A stretch of DNA of 64,000 nucleotides from Mycobacterium sp. Aquia_213 (GTDB taxonomy: Bacteria; Actinomycetota; Actinomycetes; Mycobacteriales; Mycobacteriaceae): NCBI RefSeq assembly GCF_026625985.1, contig NZ_CP113116.1, positions 1,178,001 to 1,242,000 of the forward strand, written 5' to 3'. The notes under the pieces were generated by a model. That model ran no database searches. It saw only the letters and a list, made by a program, of their open reading frames with translations, and was not told where the DNA came from. Below, one piece after another: positions 53,478 through 62,303 of the stretch (position 1 is its first letter; each line of letters starts with the position of its first letter). The translations under genes and the position numbers were made by a program.

Positions 53478-53750
53478 ATGTGCACACATCTCACCGAGCA
53501 CGTCGAGATCGACGGCAGCGGCAAGGGCCCGGCGGGGTGGTTCGGCGCCCACCGTGCGACCGTCTACGTCGACCACGCCGTGCACGCGCCCTACACCCAC
53601 ACGGTCAATATCGACGTGATCAATCCGGAGCTCGGTCCGTCGGCGCGGGTCGCGCTGGAACTCACCGAGGAAAGTGCGCTGGCGTTGGCCGACGCCATCC
53701 ACAAGGCGATCGCGAACGCGCCGGCCGGTCTCGCGTCCAAGGACCAGTAG
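53478..53750 (+). CDS. DUF6295-like small protein
   Basis: The 90-residue protein starts MCTHLTEHVEIDGSGKGPAG. It continues with GWFGAHRATVYVDHAVHAPY and LELTEESALALADAIHKAI. The N-terminal Cys-His pair and the conserved GxGKGPxGWF and TVYVDHA patterns match a small family I know as DUF6295, but the number is from memory. The fold appears alpha/beta and the protein is soluble. It lies 12 bases after the dienelactone hydrolase gene and 7 bases before the DUF427 gene, so the three are likely cotranscribed. GTG 53466 is an alternative start. Confidence 0.75.
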   Translation: MCTHLTEHVEIDGSGKGPAGWFGAHRATVYVDHAVHAPYTHTVNIDVINPELGPSARVALELTEESALALADAIHKAIANAPAGLASKDQ

Positions 53751-53757
53751 GCGAGCC

Positions 53758-54528
53758 ATGACGACCGAGCATGACTACCCTCAGACGGCCGCGGAGCGGG
53801 GCCGCGTCGAGCCCGTGCCGCGACGGGTCCGGGGTTTCCTGGGCGACGAGCTGGTCTTCGATACGACCGCGGCTCGCTATGTGTGGGAAATCCCTTATTA
53901 CCCGGCGTATTACGTGCCGCTGGCCGATATACGGCCCGAGTTTCTGCGCGACGAAAACCACCCGCAGAAGGTGCAGTTCGGTCCGTCGCGGCTGCACTCC
54001 CTGGTCGGCGCCGGACAGACGCACGCGGCGGCCGCGCGGGTGTTCGATGCCGGCAGCGACAGCCCCGTCGCGGGCACGGTGCGCTTCGAATGGGATGCGT
54101 TGCGCTGGTTCGAGGAAGACGAGCCCATCTACGTGCACCCGCGCAACCCGTACTCCCGGGTCGACGCGCTGCGCTCGCACCGGCACATCCGGGTCGAGCT
54201 GGACGGCGTCGTGCTGGCCGACACCGGATCGCCGGTGCTGCTCTTCGAAACCGGTTTGCCGACAAGGTATTACATCGATCCCACCGACGTTTCCTTCGCA
54301 CATCTCGAGCCCAGCCCAACTCAGACCCAATGCCCGTACAAGGGGGTGACCTCCGGCTACTGGTCGGTGCGCATCGGCGACACCGTGCATGCGGATCTCG
54401 CGTGGACGTATCACTTTCCGCTGCCGGCGGTCAGCCAGATCGCGGGCCTGGTGGCGTTCTACAACGAGAAACTCGACATCGCCGTCGACGGTGTGAGCCT
54501 CGCCCGACCCAACACGCAGTTCAGCTAG
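53758..54528 (+). CDS. DUF427 domain-containing protein
   Basis: The 256-residue protein starts MTTEHDYPQTAAERGRVEPV and carries two DUF427-type beta folds. The first has YVWEIPYYPAYYVPLADI, the second VELDGVVLADTGSPVLLFET, followed by TQCPYKGVTSGYWSV, which is typical. DUF427 proteins are small beta proteins of unknown function. M. tuberculosis Rv1056, near Rv1057, has similar length by recollection, so this may be its counterpart; here amt-glnB separates it from the Rv1057-like gene. ATG 53758 is chosen because it is 7 bases after the previous stop. Confidence 0.82.
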   Translation: MTTEHDYPQTAAERGRVEPVPRRVRGFLGDELVFDTTAARYVWEIPYYPAYYVPLADIRPEFLRDENHPQKVQFGPSRLHSLVGAGQTHAAAARVFDAGSDSPVAGTVRFEWDALRWFEEDEPIYVHPRNPYSRVDALRSHRHIRVELDGVVLADTGSPVLLFETGLPTRYYIDPTDVSFAHLEPSPTQTQCPYKGVTSGYWSVRIGDTVHADLAWTYHFPLPAVSQIAGLVAFYNEKLDIAVDGVSLARPNTQFS

Positions 54529-54912
54529 CCGCCGAGTGGGCTGGATCCGCCGTCCTTAGCCGCGGCGGCATCGCCTGATGCAAATGCAGAAGTCAACTCG
54601 GATTCGTAGCAAAGCAGCTAAGCTAATTAGCTAGTCGGTAGTGCCGGACTGCTTATTCGCAGCGATATTCCAGCCAAATTACAGGTGACCGCCAGTCATT
54701 TCTCAATTTGGTCACCCGCTGCCGGTCGAGTTGGGTTGAAATCGGCTTCCACCAGGGGCGATTGCCCGTGCTGAGCGTAATGAAATGAATATTTAAACCA
54801 TTGAATACGCCACTGAAACATTCAGGTTCGACGCTTCCACCCGTTATGACGTGATACGCACGGCAGCTGATTCCAATGGGCCGGCTGGCTCGAATTGGGG
54901 TGTGTCTGAATC
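54529..54912. promoter_or_regulatory. Upstream region of amt-glnB
   Basis: About 380 unusually AT-rich bases without a gene. Visible symmetry includes the perfect palindrome AGCTAATTAGCT at 54621-54632 and the inverted repeat GGTGACC (54684-54690) with GGTCACC (54710-54716), 19 bases apart. I could not find a convincing GlnR box (paired GnAAC/GTnAC half-sites). These are plausible operator elements for nitrogen control, but this is inference. Confidence 0.4.
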
Positions 54913-56328
54913 ATGGTGCCCTATCCAGATTGGTTAAATCCCGGAGACAACGCCTGGCAGTTGGTGGCGGCGACCCTCGTCGGCCTGATGAGCCTTCCCG
55001 GCATCGCCGTCCTGTACGGCGGGATCGTCCAGAAGAAGTGGGCCGTCAACACCATGCTGATGGCCTTCACCGGCTTTTCGCTGGTGCTCGTCGTGTGGGT
55101 GCTGTGGGGCTTCAAGATGGGTTTTGGTCAGCCGCTGAAGCTCGGCCCCGGCATCCTGCGCGCGGCGATCGGAATCCCTCGTACGATCCTCGGCACCAAC
55201 AACCAAGAGCAAGCCGTGATCCCGCTGCTGGACGGCACCATGCCGAAATTCCGCTTCTCGGAGACCACGCTGGCGTACTTCCAGTTCGTGTTCGCCGCCA
55301 TTACTCCATTGCTGTTTCTGGGCAGCGTGATCGGTCGGATCAACTTCAAGGTGTGGCTGATCTTCGTGCCGCTGTGGTCGACGTTCGCCTACTCGGTCAA
55401 CGCATTCCTGCTCTGGGGCGGCGGCTGGTGGTCGCAGGCAGGCGCCCTGGACTACAGCGGCGGGTACGTGATCCATCTCGCCGCCGGCACAACCGGATTC
55501 GTCGCTGCCGCGGTGATCGGTCCGAGGCTAGCGCGTGACCGGGAACGCGCTGTGCCGAACAACCTTCCGATGGCGGCGGTCGGTGCCGGCGTCCTGTGGT
55601 TGGGCTGGAATGGGTTCAACGGCGGGGACCCCTACTTCTCGGGCGCCGACGCATCGCTGGCGGTGATCAATACCAACCTCACCACCGCCGTGGCGCTACT
55701 CACCTGGGTGCTCTGGGACATCTTCGCGAGCAAGCAGCGCAAGCCGACGTTCCTCGGCGCCATTAACGGGATGATCACCGGGCTTGTCGCGATCACCCCG
55801 GCGGCCGGTTATGTCAACACCTTCGGCGCGATGATCATCGGTGTCGTCGCCTCGTCGCTCGTCTGGATGTCGTGGAATTGGCTTGGCAGGACAAGGCTGT
55901 TCCAGAAAGTCGATGACACCCTCGGCGTGTTCCATACCCACGGCGTGGCGGGTTTGGCGGGCGGCCTGCTCGTCGGGGTGCTCGCCGACCCCAAGGTCGT
56001 TGTGTACCTCGGTGGGGCCGGGGGGCAGGACGTGACCTACTCCGGTTGGCTGTGGGGGCATCACCCGAAGCAGGTATTGATCCAGGCGGGTGCCGCGGCC
56101 ACGGTGATCGTCTGGGATGCACTCGTCACCTTCGTCATCTTGAAAGTCCTTGGGCTCTTCATGAAATTGCGGTTGCCCGACGAGGTCCTGGAAACGGGCG
56201 ACATCGGAGTGCACGACGAGGAGGCCTACCCCGACGAAGCGCTCGTCACCGGACGCCGGGTCGATTCGCTCGTGGCATCTCGGGCGCAAGCGGTGGCCTC
56301 CGAGTCCGCTGAGCCAGTGGATGGTTGA
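54913..56328 (+). CDS. amt: Ammonium transporter
   Basis: Amt proteins are trimeric ammonium channels. The 471-residue protein has eleven predicted transmembrane helices and typical motifs: GIAVLYGGIVQKKWAVNTM near residue 35, LDYSGGYVIHLAAGTTGFV near 183, WLGWNGFNGG near 217, and the pore His motif FHTHGVAGLAGGLLVG near 340. The C-terminal cytoplasmic tail (about 430-471) is acidic. It begins MVPYPDWLNPGDNAW. The overlap of its end with the region just before glnB (4 bases between stop and ATG) indicates cotranscription and GlnB gating. No glnD follows, unlike M. tuberculosis amt-glnB-glnD. Confidence 0.95.
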   Translation: MVPYPDWLNPGDNAWQLVAATLVGLMSLPGIAVLYGGIVQKKWAVNTMLMAFTGFSLVLVVWVLWGFKMGFGQPLKLGPGILRAAIGIPRTILGTNNQEQAVIPLLDGTMPKFRFSETTLAYFQFVFAAITPLLFLGSVIGRINFKVWLIFVPLWSTFAYSVNAFLLWGGGWWSQAGALDYSGGYVIHLAAGTTGFVAAAVIGPRLARDRERAVPNNLPMAAVGAGVLWLGWNGFNGGDPYFSGADASLAVINTNLTTAVALLTWVLWDIFASKQRKPTFLGAINGMITGLVAITPAAGYVNTFGAMIIGVVASSLVWMSWNWLGRTRLFQKVDDTLGVFHTHGVAGLAGGLLVGVLADPKVVVYLGGAGGQDVTYSGWLWGHHPKQVLIQAGAAATVIVWDALVTFVILKVLGLFMKLRLPDEVLETGDIGVHDEEAYPDEALVTGRRVDSLVASRAQAVASESAEPVDG

Positions 56329-56332
56329 CGTC

Positions 56333-56671
56333 ATGAAGCTGATCACCGCGATCGTCAAGCCGTTCACGATCAATGACGTCAGACATGCCGTTGAGTCCGC
56401 CGGCGTGCTTGGTTTGACCGTCACCGAGGTCCAGGGCTACGGCAGGCAACGCGGGCACACGGAGGTCTATCGCGGAGCCGAGTACGCGGTCGATTTCGTC
56501 CCCAAGGCCCGTGTCGAGGTGGTGGTCGACGACGAGGTTGTCCCCCGAGTCGTTGATGCCATCATCGGCGTCGCCCGCACCGGAAAGATCGGCGACGGCA
56601 AGGTCTGGGTTTCTCCGGTCGAGAGCGTGGTCCGTATCCGGACCGGCGAACGCGACCACAACGCGCTTTGA
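56333..56671 (+). CDS. glnB: Nitrogen regulatory protein P-II
   Basis: The 112-residue PII protein reads ATP/2-oxoglutarate status and gates Amt. MKLITAIVKPFTINDVRHAV starts it, and the T-loop has GYGRQRGHTEVYRGAEYAVD with the modifiable Tyr51. IGDGKVWVSPVESVVRIRTG closes it. The modifying enzyme GlnD is not in the window, so modification would depend on a gene elsewhere. It is 4 bases after amt. An ATG 12 bases upstream (MVDVMKL) overlaps amt and is less likely. Confidence 0.96.
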   Translation: MKLITAIVKPFTINDVRHAVESAGVLGLTVTEVQGYGRQRGHTEVYRGAEYAVDFVPKARVEVVVDDEVVPRVVDAIIGVARTGKIGDGKVWVSPVESVVRIRTGERDHNAL

Positions 56672-57046
56672 GCAACCAATTCCGCCGCCGACACGGTCAA
56701 TTGAAAAGATGTGACATTTCCCTCTTTTTCCCGGTGAACCTAATAAATTCTTACCCTGCTTTTCACTCGATGTTTGCTACAAGGTTAGCTGTAGCCAACA
56801 TTGATCAAGCTAAACAGCAGTAGCGTTGTTAGCTAGAGGGTGGCCGTGTATATACTCGGTAACTGTCACCTGAGCGGATCCTGAGGCCGCACGGTGATTT
56901 AGCCGACAGTGCCGATTTAGATGCTTTTGTGCCGAAATTCGGCCGGTAAAATTTCGTGCAGACCAGCGCATTTTTTGGGTGCTGAAGTGCGGTCATCCCG
57001 CAGCCGCCGGTGTCGCATCGTGAGTCAAGGCGACCGGCGCACGCGG
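56672..57046 (+). promoter_or_regulatory. AT-rich promoter and long leader of the beta-propeller gene
   Basis: TTGTTA (56826-56831), a 17-base spacer and TATATA/TATACT (56849-56856) form a textbook sigma-A-like promoter, rare in this genome. Transcription from it would give a leader of roughly 185 bases before ATG 57047. The upstream 56700-56830 is AT-rich and repeats TTAGCT (near 56783 and 56829). The orthologous Rv1057 promoter is reported as a TrcR target and as stress-induced. Confidence 0.65.
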
Positions 57047-58234
57047 ATGGCCGACATCTATACCGAAGGCGGTTCGAACGTGAGCGAAACCAACGGCCGG
57101 GAGGCCGCCCGCGAGATCATCGAGGTTGACGCGACGTCGATAGCCCCGGTGGCCGTCGAGATTTCCGTCGACAACGGCCCGATCACCGGCATCGCGATCA
57201 GTCGTGACGGCAGCCGCCTGGTGGCGACCCACTACGGAGCCGACAGCGTCTCGGTGATCGACACCGACACCTTCCGGGTCGTCGACATGATCGACGGCGT
57301 CGACGAGCCGTTCGCGATTGCGATGGGCGGCGGCCGCGCCTACGTCAGCACGGTGTCGGCGGCCTACGACTCGATCCAGGTCATCGACGTGTCCACCAAC
57401 ACGGTGGTCGCGGCGCATCCGCTGGCGCTGAACGTGAGCGATCTGGCGGTCGATTCCGCCGGGCGGCAGGTGTACGCCAGCCGCAACGCAGCCGGTGTCG
57501 CCGACGTTGCCGTGCTGGACACCGCGACCGCAAAGGTCCACGCGATCAAGGTCGCGGACGCCGCCGCGGCGCCGGGGACCACCACGGAATGCGTGCGCGT
57601 CAGCCCCGACGGATCGCGGGCGTACGTGGGTGTCAACGGGCCGGCCGGCGGGCGGCTTGTCGTGCTCGGGACGAAAGCGCAGCCGGACGAGGCCGCGGGC
57701 CGGGCATCCTGGCGGAAGAAGCGCACCACGGTCCAGCAGACCGCGTTGCGGGTGATCGGAACCGTGGAGATCGGTTTGCCCGTCCGTGACGTCGCGGTGA
57801 GCCCCAACGGTGCGATCGCCTACGTGGCGAGCTCTGCGCCCGAGGTGGGAGTCGTGCTCGACGTGATCGACACCCGGACCAATAAGATCACCAACACGCG
57901 CAAGGTCGGCGAGATCGGCGGCATTCTGACCGGGATGACGCTGTCCGCCGACGGTGATCGCGTCTACCTGGTCAGCGATGACAACGTCACCGTGCTGTGC
58001 ACGCTGACCCATGACGTCATCGCCACGCTCGGGGCGGGAACGCAGCCGTCGTGCGTGGTGGAAAGCCCGGATGGCAATCGCCTCTACATCGCCGGCTACT
58101 CGGGCACGGTCAGCGTCACGCCGATCGCGTCGGCCACCCCGCTGGCCATCGAGAGCGCCGCGGTCGATAGTGCGCTGTCGACGACCGGTTGGCTGGTGCC
58201 TGACCTGGTGCCGCACGAGCCCGTACTCGCCTGA
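57047..58234 (+). CDS. Seven-bladed beta-propeller protein (Rv1057-like, YVTN repeats)
   Basis: From ATG 57047 the protein has 395 residues. A short N-terminus (MADIYTEGGSNVSETNGREA) precedes repeated propeller blades of about 45 residues with (A/T)Y(V/I)(S/A) and DSVSVIDTDTFRVV, SIQVIDVSTNTVVA, VLDTATAKVHA, LDVIDTRTNKITNT, and RLYIAGYSGTVSV. Length and layout match M. tuberculosis Rv1057, described as a seven-bladed propeller whose gene is repressed by TrcR and induced under envelope stress and in macrophages. No signal peptide is obvious. It has a strong promoter with a long leader and precedes fadD14. Confidence 0.87.
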   Translation: MADIYTEGGSNVSETNGREAAREIIEVDATSIAPVAVEISVDNGPITGIAISRDGSRLVATHYGADSVSVIDTDTFRVVDMIDGVDEPFAIAMGGGRAYVSTVSAAYDSIQVIDVSTNTVVAAHPLALNVSDLAVDSAGRQVYASRNAAGVADVAVLDTATAKVHAIKVADAAAAPGTTTECVRVSPDGSRAYVGVNGPAGGRLVVLGTKAQPDEAAGRASWRKKRTTVQQTALRVIGTVEIGLPVRDVAVSPNGAIAYVASSAPEVGVVLDVIDTRTNKITNTRKVGEIGGILTGMTLSADGDRVYLVSDDNVTVLCTLTHDVIATLGAGTQPSCVVESPDGNRLYIAGYSGTVSVTPIASATPLAIESAAVDSALSTTGWLVPDLVPHEPVLA

Positions 58235-58366
58235 TTTTCGGCCGGTCCGGCCGTGGTACAACACGCTTTGTCAGGGGAATCGCGTTCCCATGATGTAGCG
58301 CGGCGATACCATTCGCCCGACCGACCATGAGGCGGTGCCGCGCCGAGACGGTAAGGCGGTAGCTCG

Positions 58367-59998
58367 ATGGACAGCACGATGCAGGACTTTCCGTTGACCA
58401 TTACCGCAATCATGCGGCACGGCTGCGGTGTCCACGGCGCGCGCACGGTGGCGACCGCGACCGGCGACGGCTACCGCCACACCACCTATCGCGAATTGGG
58501 TCAGCAGGCCGCCCAGCTGGCGAACGCGCTGCGCGGCCTGGGCGTGACCGGGGACCAGCGCGTCGCGACGTTCATGTGGAACAACGCCGAGCACCTCACG
58601 GCGTATCTCGCCGCCCCGTCGATGGGCGCGGTCCTGCACACCCTCAACATCCGGCTCTTCCCCGAGCAGATCGCCTACGTCGCCAACGAGGCCGAAGACC
58701 AGGTCGTGCTGGTGGATATGTCACTGGTCAAGCTGCTCGCCCCGGTACTGCCCGAACTCGAAACGGTGCACACCGTGATCGCGGTCGGTGACGGCGACAT
58801 CGCCGCGCTGCAGGAGTCGGGTAAGACGGTATTGCGCTACGCGGAGTTACTCGAGGGCGAGTCGACCGAATTCGACTGGCCGCGCATCGACGAGAACTCC
58901 GCCGCCGCGATGTGCTACACGAGTGGCACCACGGGTAACCCGAAAGGTGTTGTCTACAGCCATCGTTCGAGCTTCCTGCACACGATGGGCACGTGCAGCA
59001 CCAACGGGATCGGAGTGGGGGCGTGCGACCGGGTACTGCCCATCGTGCCGATGTTTCACGCCAATGCGTGGGGACTGCCGTATGCGGCGTTGATGGCGGG
59101 CGCCGACCTGGTGCTCCCCGATTGCCATCCGGACGCCCGGTCGGTGATCGACATGATCGAGAAGCTGCGGCCCACCCTGGCCGGCGCGGTGCCGACCATC
59201 TGGAACGACGTGATGCACTTCCTCGAAAAAGACCCCGACCACGACATCTCGTCGCTGCGACTGGTGGCGTGCGGCGGCTCGGCGGTGCCCGTGTCCATGA
59301 TGCGCACCTTCGAAGACAAGTACAACGTCCAGATCCGGCAGTTGTGGGGCATGACCGAAACGTCGCCGCTGGCCACCATGGCCTGGCCACCGCCAGGCAC
59401 CCCGGACGACCGGCACTGGGCCTACCGAGCGACCGTGGGCCAGCCGATCTGCGGCGTGGAGATGCGCACCGTCGACGACGACGGCACGGTGCTGCCCAAC
59501 GACGGCCAGGCCGTCGGGGAGGTGGAAGTCCGTGGCCCGTGGATCACCGGCGCCTACTACCTCGGGCGCGACGACTCTAAATTCGACTCGGGCTGGTTGC
59601 GCACCGGCGATGTCGGGCGCATCGACGAGGAGGGCTTCCTCACCCTGACCGACCGCGCCAAGGACGTGATCAAATCCGGCGGCGAGTGGATCTCCTCGGT
59701 CGAGTTGGAGAACTGCCTGATCGGTCACCCGGACGTGCTGGAGGCGGCCGTCGTCGGAGTTCCCGACGAACGCTGGCAGGAACGCCCGCTTGCCGTCGTC
59801 GTCCTCAACGAAGGTGCGTCGGTCAGCGCCGCCGAGTTGCGAATGTTCCTCTCGGACAAGGTCGTTCGTTGGTGGCTGCCCGAGCGGTGGGCGTTTGCCG
59901 ACGAGATTCCGCGCACCAGCGTCGGCAAGTACGACAAGAAGACCATCCGATCCCGGCACGCGGACAACGCGTACCAGGTCACCGAGGCGCGCGACTGA
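58367..59998 (+). CDS. fadD14: Long-chain acyl-CoA synthetase FadD14
   Basis: This 543-residue adenylate-forming enzyme activates medium- or long-chain fatty acids to acyl-CoA for degradation or lipid assembly. The P-loop motif CYTSGTTGNPKGVVYSHR is near residue 183, LWGMTETSPLATM near 330, the Asp of DSGWLRTGDVGRIDEEGFL near 410, and the C-terminal hinge DRAKDVIKSGGEWISSVELE near 425. Catalytic Lys is in SVGKYDKK. Exact length agreement and position between the Rv1057-like gene and the SRPBCC gene support the FadD14 name. ATG 58367 is a normal start. Confidence 0.92.
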   Translation: MDSTMQDFPLTITAIMRHGCGVHGARTVATATGDGYRHTTYRELGQQAAQLANALRGLGVTGDQRVATFMWNNAEHLTAYLAAPSMGAVLHTLNIRLFPEQIAYVANEAEDQVVLVDMSLVKLLAPVLPELETVHTVIAVGDGDIAALQESGKTVLRYAELLEGESTEFDWPRIDENSAAAMCYTSGTTGNPKGVVYSHRSSFLHTMGTCSTNGIGVGACDRVLPIVPMFHANAWGLPYAALMAGADLVLPDCHPDARSVIDMIEKLRPTLAGAVPTIWNDVMHFLEKDPDHDISSLRLVACGGSAVPVSMMRTFEDKYNVQIRQLWGMTETSPLATMAWPPPGTPDDRHWAYRATVGQPICGVEMRTVDDDGTVLPNDGQAVGEVEVRGPWITGAYYLGRDDSKFDSGWLRTGDVGRIDEEGFLTLTDRAKDVIKSGGEWISSVELENCLIGHPDVLEAAVVGVPDERWQERPLAVVVLNEGASVSAAELRMFLSDKVVRWWLPERWAFADEIPRTSVGKYDKKTIRSRHADNAYQVTEARD

Positions 59999-60039
59999 AT
60001 CGGGTGCCCACTTGAGCACCGACGGAAAGGCTTGAGCCC

Positions 60040-60513
60040 ATGGCACATTCGCGTGTTGTCTCCGAGTCGCTGGTGATACCGGTTCCGGTCGAACAGGCCT
60101 TTCACCGCACGCTGCCGGTGCCGCTTACGGAGGTCTTCAGCCGCCGGCACGGGCTGTTTCCGCCGATCAAGGAGGTGCGCGAGCAGACCGGTGCGTGGGA
60201 CGCCGCGGGCCAGGCCCGCACCGTGGTGATGGCCGGCGGTGGCAGCACGCGCGAAGAACTCACCAGTGTTGACCCGCCGCGATCGTTCGGCTACCGACTC
60301 GGCGACGTCACCGGCCCGATGGCGCTGCTGGTCGACCATGTGCTGGGCGAGTGGACCTTCACCCCGGCCGCCGGCGGCACCGAGGTCACCTGGCGCTGGG
60401 ACATTCACCCGCGCTCGGCGCTGACCGCGTTGGCGCTCCCGGTGTTCGGCCGGATGTGGCAGGGCTACGCGCGCCAGGCGCTGCGCGATCTGTCGGGGAT
60501 CCTGACGCGCTGA
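60040..60513 (+). CDS. SRPBCC (START-like) superfamily protein
   Basis: The 157-residue protein begins MAHSRVVSESLVIPVPVEQA and shows an SRPBCC helix-grip pattern: VIPVPVEQAFHRTLPVPL, a central strand region, GEWTFTPAAGGTEVTWRWDI, and a long C-terminal helix LPVFGRMWQGYARQALRDLS. Such proteins bind hydrophobic ligands such as lipids, steroids or polyketides. It matches the position and length of M. tuberculosis Rv1060-like genes. It follows fadD14 by about 40 bases, suggesting cotranscription with lipid activation. Confidence 0.8.
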   Translation: MAHSRVVSESLVIPVPVEQAFHRTLPVPLTEVFSRRHGLFPPIKEVREQTGAWDAAGQARTVVMAGGGSTREELTSVDPPRSFGYRLGDVTGPMALLVDHVLGEWTFTPAAGGTEVTWRWDIHPRSALTALALPVFGRMWQGYARQALRDLSGILTR

Positions 60514-60544
60514 GGGCGCAACCGTATTCGGTACCGTCGAGCCC

Positions 60545-61435
60545 ATGTGTCGACTCTTTGGCCTGCACGCCGGGACGCACGCTTGCACCGCGACCTTCTG
60601 GCTGCTGGACGCGCCGGACAGTCTGTCCGAGCAGAGCCGGCGCAATCCGGACGGCACCGGCCTGGGTGTCTTCGAAGCGAATGGCCAACCGCGGCTGTAC
60701 AAGGAGCCGATAGCGGCGTGGCAGGACGCGGCGTTCGCCACCGAAGCACACCGCAAGACCGGCACGACGTTCATCGCCCATGTGCGCTACGCGACGACCG
60801 GATCGCTCGACGTCCGCAACACCCACCCCTTCCTGCAGGACGGCCGGATCTTCGCGCACAACGGCGTGCTCGAGGGACTGGAGATTCTCGACGAGCGGCT
60901 GCGCGAGGTCGGCGCCGACGAACTGGTGCTCGGTCAAACCGATTCGGAACGGGTGTTCGCGTTGATGACCGCCGCGATCCGCGCGGCCGGTGGCGACGTC
61001 TCGGCCGGCATCGCCGACGCGATGACCTGGCTTGCGGAGAACGTGCCGATCTATGCGGTCAACGTGCTGCTCTGCACGGCCACGGACATGTGGGCGATGC
61101 GCTACCCGGCAACCCACCAGCTCTGCCTGCTGGACCGGCGCGACGAGTCCGCGCAAACGCCCGACCCGGAGTTTGATTTGCGCTCCAAGCGAATACACGC
61201 CCAGTCCGACGTGCTGTGCACGCGACCGTCGGTGGTGCTGGCCACCGAACCGATGGACGACGACAAGCGCTGGCGGCTGTTGCACCCCGGCGAGCTGGTA
61301 CACGTCGACGGCTCCCTGCAGATCAACCGAACGATGATCCTGCCGGACCCGCCCCGGCACCTGCTGCGTCGGGAGGATCTGAGCGTGCCGGTCGAAGACG
61401 CGCAGCACGCGCTGCCCAACACCCGGAAGTTGTGA
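60545..61435 (+). CDS. Class II glutamine amidotransferase
   Basis: The 296-residue protein starts MCRLFGLHAG. In class II amidotransferases the Met is removed and Cys2 is the N-terminal nucleophile. It has VFEANGQPRLYKEP, FIAHVRYATTGSLDVRNTHP (glutamine-binding Arg) near residue 77, and DGRIFAHNGVLEGLEILDE. Only the glutaminase domain is present, with no synthase domain, so the acceptor reaction is unknown; YafJ/EgtC-like proteins are the nearest type. It corresponds to M. tuberculosis Rv1061. The patatin-like gene follows 1 base after its stop, so the two are cotranscribed. Confidence 0.87.
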   Translation: MCRLFGLHAGTHACTATFWLLDAPDSLSEQSRRNPDGTGLGVFEANGQPRLYKEPIAAWQDAAFATEAHRKTGTTFIAHVRYATTGSLDVRNTHPFLQDGRIFAHNGVLEGLEILDERLREVGADELVLGQTDSERVFALMTAAIRAAGGDVSAGIADAMTWLAENVPIYAVNVLLCTATDMWAMRYPATHQLCLLDRRDESAQTPDPEFDLRSKRIHAQSDVLCTRPSVVLATEPMDDDKRWRLLHPGELVHVDGSLQINRTMILPDPPRHLLRREDLSVPVEDAQHALPNTRKL

Positions 61436-61436
61436 C

Positions 61437-62303
61437 ATGACGAGACGCGCACTTGTGCTGGCCGGCGGAGGAATAGCCGGAATCGCTTGGGAGACAGGTG
61501 TTTTGCACGGCATTGCCGACGAGTCGCCGGCCGCGGCGCGGCTGCTGCTGGATTCGGAGGTGCTGGTCGGAACGTCGGCGGGTTCGGCGGTCGCGGCCCA
61601 GATCGGCAGCGGCAGCACGCTGGAAGCGCTGTTCGATCGCCAAATCGCCGAGACGTCAGGCGAAATCGATTCCGGTGTCGACTTCGAGACCATCACTGAG
61701 CTGTTCCTGGCCGCCCTCGGCGAGCCGTACGACGACTCGCTGGGCCGGACGCGTCAGCAGATGCAGCGGATCGGCGCCGTCGCCCTGGACACCAAGACCG
61801 TTTCCGAACCCGTCCGTCGCCAGGTGATCGCGCAGCGGCTACCGTCGCACGACTGGCCGCACCGCGTGCTGCGCATCACCGCGATCGACACGGCCACCGG
61901 CGAATTGGTGGTCTTCGACTCCGAATCGCAGGTGGAGCTCGTCGATGCAGTGGCGGCCAGTTGCGCGGTGCCGGGGGCGTGGCCGCCGGTGACGGTCGGG
62001 GGCCGGCGGTACATGGACGGTGGGGTGGCCAGCTCGGTGAACCTCGATGTCGCCCGCGACTGCGACGCGGCCGTGGTGCTGGTGCCCGCGGCGGCCGACG
62101 CTCCATCGCCGTTCGGCGGCGGGCCGGCCGCCGAGATCGCGGCGTTTCACGGCACGGTATTCGGGGTGTTCGCCGACTCCGAGTCGTTGAAAGCATTCGG
62201 GCCCAACCTGTTAGACCCGCGCTGTCGCGTCAGCTCGGCCGTGGCCGGACGAGAACAGGGCCGCCGCGAAGCGCGCGCCGTCGCCCGGTTCTTGGGTGTC
62301 TGA
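61437..62303 (+). CDS. Patatin-like phospholipase
   Basis: The 288-residue patatin-like protein begins MTRRALVLAGGGIAGIAWET with the oxyanion hole GGGIAG. The nucleophile motif is GTSAGSA (GxSxG, Ser near residue 41) and the catalytic Asp is in YMDGGVASS. It therefore has an intact Ser-Asp dyad and should hydrolyse acyl esters of lipids. It is the counterpart of M. tuberculosis Rv1062. Its stop (62301-62303) abuts the stop of the convergent aminotransferase-like gene. Confidence 0.9.
   Translation: MTRRALVLAGGGIAGIAWETGVLHGIADESPAAARLLLDSEVLVGTSAGSAVAAQIGSGSTLEALFDRQIAETSGEIDSGVDFETITELFLAALGEPYDDSLGRTRQQMQRIGAVALDTKTVSEPVRRQVIAQRLPSHDWPHRVLRITAIDTATGELVVFDSESQVELVDAVAASCAVPGAWPPVTVGGRRYMDGGVASSVNLDVARDCDAAVVLVPAAADAPSPFGGGPAAEIAAFHGTVFGVFADSESLKAFGPNLLDPRCRVSSAVAGREQGRREARAVARFLGV

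Noticed and set aside
54529..54912. GlnR box upstream of amt
   Set aside because: No pair of GnAAC and GTnAC half-sites with the correct spacing was found; near matches had wrong spacing.
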